From Burkholderia pyrrocinia (lineage in GTDB: Bacteria > Pseudomonadota > Gammaproteobacteria > Burkholderiales > Burkholderiaceae), in NCBI RefSeq assembly GCF_018417535.1, contig NZ_CP070979.1, positions 1,240,001 through 1,304,000 of the forward strand: a stretch of 64,000 nucleotides of DNA, read 5' to 3'. Below the pieces are notes generated by a model that had not been told where the DNA came from, ran no database searches, and saw only the letters and a program-made list of their open reading frames with translations. Positions within the stretch are counted from its first letter, which is position 1. Each line of letters opens with the position of its first letter. Shown in pieces: positions 63,705 through 64,000 of this stretch. The position numbers and the translations under genes are program-made.

Positions 63705-64000
63705 TCAGCTGGTGCGCATGCCGGTGATGCGAATCTCGCTCGTTTCGAGATCCAGCGAGCTCTGCACCATGAATTCGAGCGGGTACGGGTCCATGTGAAT
63801 CAGTCCGCGGACTTCGAACGCGAGGACATTGTGATGCTCGCCGGCCTCGATGGCATGGCGAGGCGATACCACCAGCGAATCCGGAATCAAGCGCGGTTCG
63901 AAATCGGTAATGGCCTGCCGGATCATGCGTTCGACGTCGTTCCACTGACGTAACGCGATAAAGGCCCCCGCGAGCGGCGGCACGCCGAAGTTGACGGTCG
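63705..64000 (-). CDS. tssE: type VI secretion baseplate protein TssE, C-terminal part
   Basis: The frame runs in from the right edge and reads TVNFGVPPLAGAFIALRQWNDVERMIRQAITDFEPRLIPDSLVVSP, then HHNVLAFEVRGLI. This is the gp25/lysozyme-like fold of TssE (family about 160 residues), with about 98 residues seen. The start lies outside the window. The order tssE, tssF, tssG, tssA on this strand is a standard baseplate block. Confidence 0.88.
   Translation of the reverse strand, partial: TVNFGVPPLAGAFIALRQWNDVERMIRQAITDFEPRLIPDSLVVSPRHAIEAGEHHNVLAFEVRGLIHMDPYPLEFMVQSSLDLETSEIRITGMRTS

Noticed and set aside
1..64000. tRNA, rRNA and intact prophage
   Set aside because: Reading through the intergenic regions showed no tRNA-like cloverleaf, no rRNA stretch and no phage structural or integrase genes; a short or unusual RNA could still be missed without a covariance search.

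Overview
This 64-kb window is GC-rich, densely coding DNA with many ATGA/GTGA stop-start overlaps. Its gene families (siderophore ABC operon, GcvA-type LysR regulators, Wzx/Wzy exopolysaccharide locus, type VI secretion genes, IS407-group IS3 remnant) point to Burkholderia, most likely the B. cepacia complex. This assignment comes from family recognition, not from a search. No rRNA, tRNA, CRISPR array or intact prophage was seen.

Layout. (1) 1-5190: 3' end of a TonB-dependent siderophore receptor, a small two-helix membrane protein, two FecCD permeases, the ATPase and a periplasmic binding protein: one ferric-siderophore uptake operon. (2) 5512-14112: a shrunken GNAT gene, a LysR regulator and a divergent eight-gene operon encoding an argininosuccinate-lyase homologue, an amino-acid-type ABC transporter, two NodB-fold deacetylase paralogues (the second without the metal-binding histidines) and an MmgE/PrpD protein. 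It looks like an undescribed uptake and breakdown pathway for a small nitrogen compound. (3) 14113-15927: low coding density, an orphan DUF2384 (MbcA/ParS/Xre-type) antitoxin-like gene, then a strong sigma-54 promoter candidate with upstream repeats. (4) 15928-32173: a 13-gene Wzx/Wzy exopolysaccharide operon (initiating transferase, tyrosine phosphatase, Wza, Wzc, Wzx, Wzy, four glycosyltransferases, a DUF4838 protein, a pyruvyl transferase). Gene content and the sigma-54 promoter recall the Bep biofilm polysaccharide locus of B. cenocepacia (Bcam1330-Bcam1341). An IclR regulator follows.

(5) 33113-41206: a patchwork of small hypothetical genes, an outer-membrane barrel, a His-rich secreted peptide, an AsmA protein, AT-rich gaps, a perfect FNR/Anr box and a decayed response-regulator fragment. 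(6) 41207-46299: LysR, short-chain dehydrogenase, MFS transporter and a split transketolase, a probable sugar or polyol catabolic unit, followed by a frameshifted IS3 transposase tail. (7) 47034-49246: an OmpR/EnvZ-type two-component pair. (8) 49275-59538: two AraC regulators, an acyl-CoA ligase, acyl-CoA dehydrogenase, ETF-ubiquinone oxidoreductase, thiolase and 3-hydroxyacyl-CoA dehydrogenase: fatty-acid beta-oxidation with its electron-transfer link. (9) 59604-64000, minus strand: tssA, tssG, tssF and the 3' part of tssE, the baseplate block of a type VI secretion cluster that continues beyond the window.
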